DNA of 64,000 nt from Polydactylus sextarius (Eukaryota > Chordata > Actinopteri > Polynemidae): the NCBI GenBank assembly GCA_016801845.1, contig CM028912.1, positions 5,505,001-5,569,000 on the forward strand, read 5' to 3'. Position numbers and translations under genes: made by a program. Position 1 is the stretch's first letter; each line of letters begins with the position of its first letter. Below, in pieces: positions 60,614-64,000 of this stretch. Below the pieces are notes generated by a model. The model saw nothing but the letters and a program-made list of their open reading frames with translations. It did not search any database and was not told the origin of the DNA.

Positions 60614-61816
60614 TGCAGTCTTACAGTCCGGTTTCTGTTCACATAAATCCTGTAATAAGATTTCATCTGAGATAACTGGACTGCTCCCTGCAGGGCATTT
60701 TCCCGTCTCGGAAACCCACAGCAGCTGCATTGTACAATGGATAAAGCAGTGGTCTGAGAACAATCAATGATGTTGAGTGTGTGTGTGAGTACATGTCTGT
60801 GTACTCAGGATATTAAATAAAATTTCAGAATCAATGGCCAAAGTGGACACTAGATATCAAAGTTTGACAGCCTCTCTCATTGTCATCGGACAAAACTGTT
60901 AATCTGAAACAAACCCAATGGCTTTTGCTGCATCTTTTGTCCTCACTTATAAAAAGTAAAAAAAAAAAAATACACATGAATTAATATGCGTAACATAACA
61001 TAACTGAGACAATACGGAGGAAAGATAACAAAGAAATAATCTTTCCTATATCTTTCATAAAATAGTGTAACACTATGCCTTGTTGTATATAAAAGACATA
61101 GCAATTGGACTTTCAGTGTCAGTCCTGGTTGCCTCTTTGCTGGTTGCTGGACATTGTTTGTGCTAGACAAGAAGAAATCTATAGGAATGTATTGTCTATT
61201 GTAGTTAAGTTGAATGCTTCACCTCAATCTCTGTGCTTTATTCTGAATTATCGGTTTCTGAGCCCCATTGTGTCACATGGCAGAGTGTACAGGAGGGGTC
61301 AGCTGAAGACAAACTGGTGAGCTTGTCAGGTTGAAACACAAGAGGTGGTTGAAGGTCAGTGAGATGTGCTCACAGGCTGCGATTCACCCACAGGAGAGCA
61401 GGAGCGAGGTGGAAGGATGGTGTAAATAAAAGATAACGAGGAGAGCACATGTTGAATTAAACATTGTTTGATTCCCCGTCCTCACTCTGTCCATACATCC
61501 ACTTATCCCTAGTGAGTATGTGATACTAACCACACAACAAGACTTCATCTGTGTAATAGGGTTTTGATATACCTTCCATTGCTCTCTTTGTGTGTGTGGG
61601 TCTTTCAGTTGGCTGTAGCTATTGTTCTGCAACACCCACAAGTTGCTCTCATTGGTTCAGTTGCTGATGAAGCTCATATATCTTTCTCTGCCAAAACTGA
61701 CAGCATCTTGGGCAGCTAATTTGTAGGCAGCAAAGTGTAGGAGAGAAGACTTTTTAAATCAGTGCAAGCCTGTGATATATTGTCAGGTGTGACCTCACTT
61801 TGGTAAGTTGAGCTGG

Positions 61817-61834
61817 AGTGTGTGTGTGTGTGTG
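61817..61834. repeat. (GT)9 microsatellite
   Basis: Nine TG units. Confidence 0.9.
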
Positions 61835-63220
61835 GTGCATGAGTTGGTTTATTTTACTAGTATAAGCAAAGTAAGTTGTGGCTCCTGGTTAGCCCACCAG
61901 AAGTTATCATGGATGGGATTTTACATCTCCACACTGTTCATTGCATGATTGAAGACAGTTTTGTAATTTCTGTAGTTTTATGAAAGCTAAATTTAGTTGG
62001 TTAAAGTAATCTATCAATAGGAGTTAATTATTGCAGGGTTTAATCAGAATGATCGTAAAGTTGTGGGACATAAAGTTCCAGTCAGTGTTTCATATTAATG
62101 TGTGTGCTCAGAAATATTGTGTGAGAGCTGGGATGAGACATGAGACCCTGTTCTGCGTTGTACTTCATTGATTTGATTGTCTTTTCTACAAAATGAAAGC
62201 TTCAACAAATAGTTAACACGCTCTAACCTGAAGAGAAGATGGTGCAGTATAATGAATCATTTCGTTTTGGAAAACTGTACAAGTTGTACAGTATATGTAA
62301 TACAGAAATGTGAGTATGTATATACAAGTTGTGTTGACTTTAGTTTTTACAACAATCTCAAACAGTGCTGCTTTAGATCATTACAAATTATTATTTGGGT
62401 ACATAAAAACAATTTCCAGTTTAATTGTTCACTGTAACTCAGTCAAACCTTGGCAATAACTTAATAATGTTTGTCACAATAATGGCTTTGTCTCCATTTA
62501 TGAGTTACAATTTACCCGATGGAATTCTTGGTATCTTTTTTATGCCTTGTAACCTTTTTCATCTATGTCTTCTTTTCGCCTCTTTCCTTCCCATTTCTCC
62601 CAGTTCTCTCCAGTTCTTGCCTGTCCCTAGTCAACCAGAGAATCGATTTTTAAACAGGCAAGACTCTGGGGACTGAGCAGAGAACCATTATTGGCCTCAT
62701 TTAGGCTCCATTGCCACCATGATAGTTCCTCTAGACAATAGGATAGACTCTGTCATGGATACCAAAGCGTAAATACACATTCCAGCTTAAAACCGCTCAG
62801 GCCAGCATTTCCTGTGCTCGGGGAGATTTGTTTAAAAAAAGAGACCCTCTTGGTTTGAAAGGACATACCGCAGTGCCTTTTCCATAAACAAGCAATATAG
62901 GTGCATCCAGTACATTTCGCAGGCGCATGTGAGATACAACTGGCAATATAGCAAATGTATGGGCTTTTCCCTGTGCTATTCATTGCAAGCACATTTCAGT
63001 TTTTCATCACCGCCATAGTTTCTCTGCAATCTGCAACATATGGTGGTTTGTTTCTACTGTAAACAGAGACTGCTCATTTCTCATCAGGGGACCCTGCTCC
63101 TCTGTAGCAGCTGTATGTCTGTTAGCAGGCTCAAGCAGCGAGCACAGCCAATCACAGCCCTCTTTCTTTATCTACAATCGAGGGTTTCAGGAGAGCTTCT
63201 GAATTTCTAGCTACACTTTT

Positions 63221-63898
63221 CAGGGCTGCCAAATCTCATGTCCATTGCGTGAGAGTTGACATAATTGTGAATGCCTTCACAAGCTCTCACGCCACATCAT
63301 TTCTCACGCTTGAAAAGAAGTTTATCTATAATCTGATCTACACATTGAGCCTGACGAACGCGACTTGCGATCTATTAATTTGACTGATTGATTTTATCCT
63401 GAACTGGCACAAAGAGAATAGAAGCGGTGTTCGTTTCTTTGGTGTTGAGCTGTGCATTTAACATCTGGGCCTTCAGTGGTGTCCTGCCTTAAGAAAATGA
63501 CATAGTAGTAGCGGAGACAGCCAACATCAGGAGACAAATCTGGACTTCTGGTTTTAGAGTGTATCTACTTACTAGTTGAGCTAATGGGAACGATGTGTCA
63601 TAATGAAATGTACTGGTGTCATTGTCGGCACACTTTGACAGGTGCACGTAGCTGTTTTCTTGAAAAGTTTGTTGTGAAAATGGCTTTGTAAGTTTATCTG
63701 CGATAAAATCAATTTCATCCTCTCAGTCAGCCATTGTGAGCTGAGAAAACAAAGTCAAATCTTAATCAAATTATCAAATCTTCTTGCTTTTGCACACATT
63801 TCTAGCCTTAACTCCACCCCCACACCCCCCCACCCCCACTAGAGGGGTGGGCCCTCCAGAATTTTACACCAAGGTTTTTGGAAAAGTTGGCAGCTCTG
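63221..63898. mobile_element. hAT-like MITE candidate
   Basis: The left end CAGGGCTGCCAAATCTC (63221-63237) and the right end, read on the opposite strand, CAGAGCTGCCAACTTTTCC (63898 downwards) are inverted repeats sharing CAGxGCTGCCAA. Starting CAG and ending CTG is usual for hAT elements. Inside are several TCTCACGC/GCGTGAGA motifs (63258-63309) of a kind I associate with a fish non-autonomous repeat. The flanking 8-mers (ACACTTTT left, ACTTTATC right) do not match exactly, so the target duplication is decayed or the element is bounded differently. No transposase is present. Confidence 0.5.
63817..63838 (-). other. G-quadruplex-capable tract inside the MITE candidate
   Basis: The plus strand reads CCCCCACACCCCCCCACCCCC, so the minus strand has G-runs of 5, 7 and 5 with T and TGT loops. 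The 7-run can split into two triplets. It is followed at once by GGGGTGGGCCC on the plus strand, so a hairpin with the C-tract is also possible. Confidence 0.55.
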
Positions 63899-64000
63899 AC
63901 TTTATCCCAGACATTGGTGTGTGTAGCCAGATTGTACTGATGTGTTGCACATGGAAGAACATGTTTCCCCCCAGGTATGCAATTTGTTTCTAATCATGTT
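63899..64000. other. Window end, no gene seen
   Basis: The last 100 bases show no exon, repeat or regulatory motif that I can support. Confidence 0.5.

Larger units (their letters stand above)
58613..63220. other. Non-coding stretch with TG/CA repeats
   Basis: No recognisable gene. A T-run follows the LINE relic at about 58611-58624. TG repeats are at 60058-60075 and 61817-61834, and CA repeats at about 60571-60613. A C-rich G-quadruplex-capable tract is at 60187-60203. Open frames of 60-94 codons lack domains. Confidence 0.5.

Noticed and set aside
1..64000. CRISPR arrays, prokaryotic operons, phage or viral genes
   Set aside because: No spaced direct repeats, no ribosome-binding or operon structure, and no viral structural or replication motifs were seen. 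The repeats and composition indicate a fish nuclear genome.

Overview
This window looks like nuclear DNA from a ray-finned (teleost) fish, probably percomorph-like. The evidence is its A+T-rich background, abundant (CA/TG)n microsatellites, and decayed repeats typical of fish genomes: a tRNA-derived SINE with a CACTTTAACTTT-type end, a second tRNA-type SINE, Tc1/mariner relics, a hAT-like MITE candidate, two families of non-LTR retrotransposon (LINE) and the common fish repeat that opens CATCCATTATCT and closes CACCGTGCCGCC. There is no operon structure, no CRISPR array, and no tRNA or rRNA gene that I can support. Nearly all open frames are short, biased toward simple sequence or unrecognisable. 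No exon of a known protein family was recognised on either strand.

Layout. 1-8.6 kb is non-coding, with microsatellites, a GC-richer block near 2.5-2.75 kb, a candidate conserved element near 5.2 kb and a weak SINE near 6.0-6.2 kb. 8.7-13.1 kb is a repeat cluster. A Tc1 transposase relic abuts the 3' end of a 3.3 kb minus-strand LINE, which has part of an AP-endonuclease domain, a reverse transcriptase with a damaged catalytic motif, and a C-terminal zinc-knuckle-like segment. The LINE is cut off at its 5' side by a TG/TA/AC microsatellite. 13-38 kb is mostly featureless intergenic or intronic DNA. It holds one SINE, one ubiquitous fish repeat, one A26 tract preceded by AATAAA, and a few candidate regulatory or splice-like sites. 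38.86-39.22 kb is a small internally deleted Tc1-type element with both inverted repeats. 40.1-40.4 kb holds an 80-codon minus-strand frame with a signal-peptide-like start, of unknown nature. 44.9-45.1 kb has a very strong splice-acceptor-like tract, followed by a second SINE. 51.4-53.7 kb is the only clearly CpG-rich region. It has a TATA-like box, several upstream-type mini-ORFs and good donor/acceptor sites, and is my best candidate for the promoter and untranslated first exon(s) of a plus-strand gene whose coding exons lie beyond the window. 58 kb is a second LINE relic. 63.2-63.9 kb is a hAT-like MITE candidate containing a G-quadruplex-capable tract.

How it fits together. The simplest reading is a gene-poor regulatory or intronic landscape leading into a plus-strand promoter near 51.4 kb. 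The gene is not identified. The mobile elements are all decayed and none looks capable of activity. I see no convincing new biological system. The points most worth testing are the promoter/first-exon candidate, the small secreted-protein-like ORF, and candidate conserved non-coding elements, which need comparative alignment that I cannot run.
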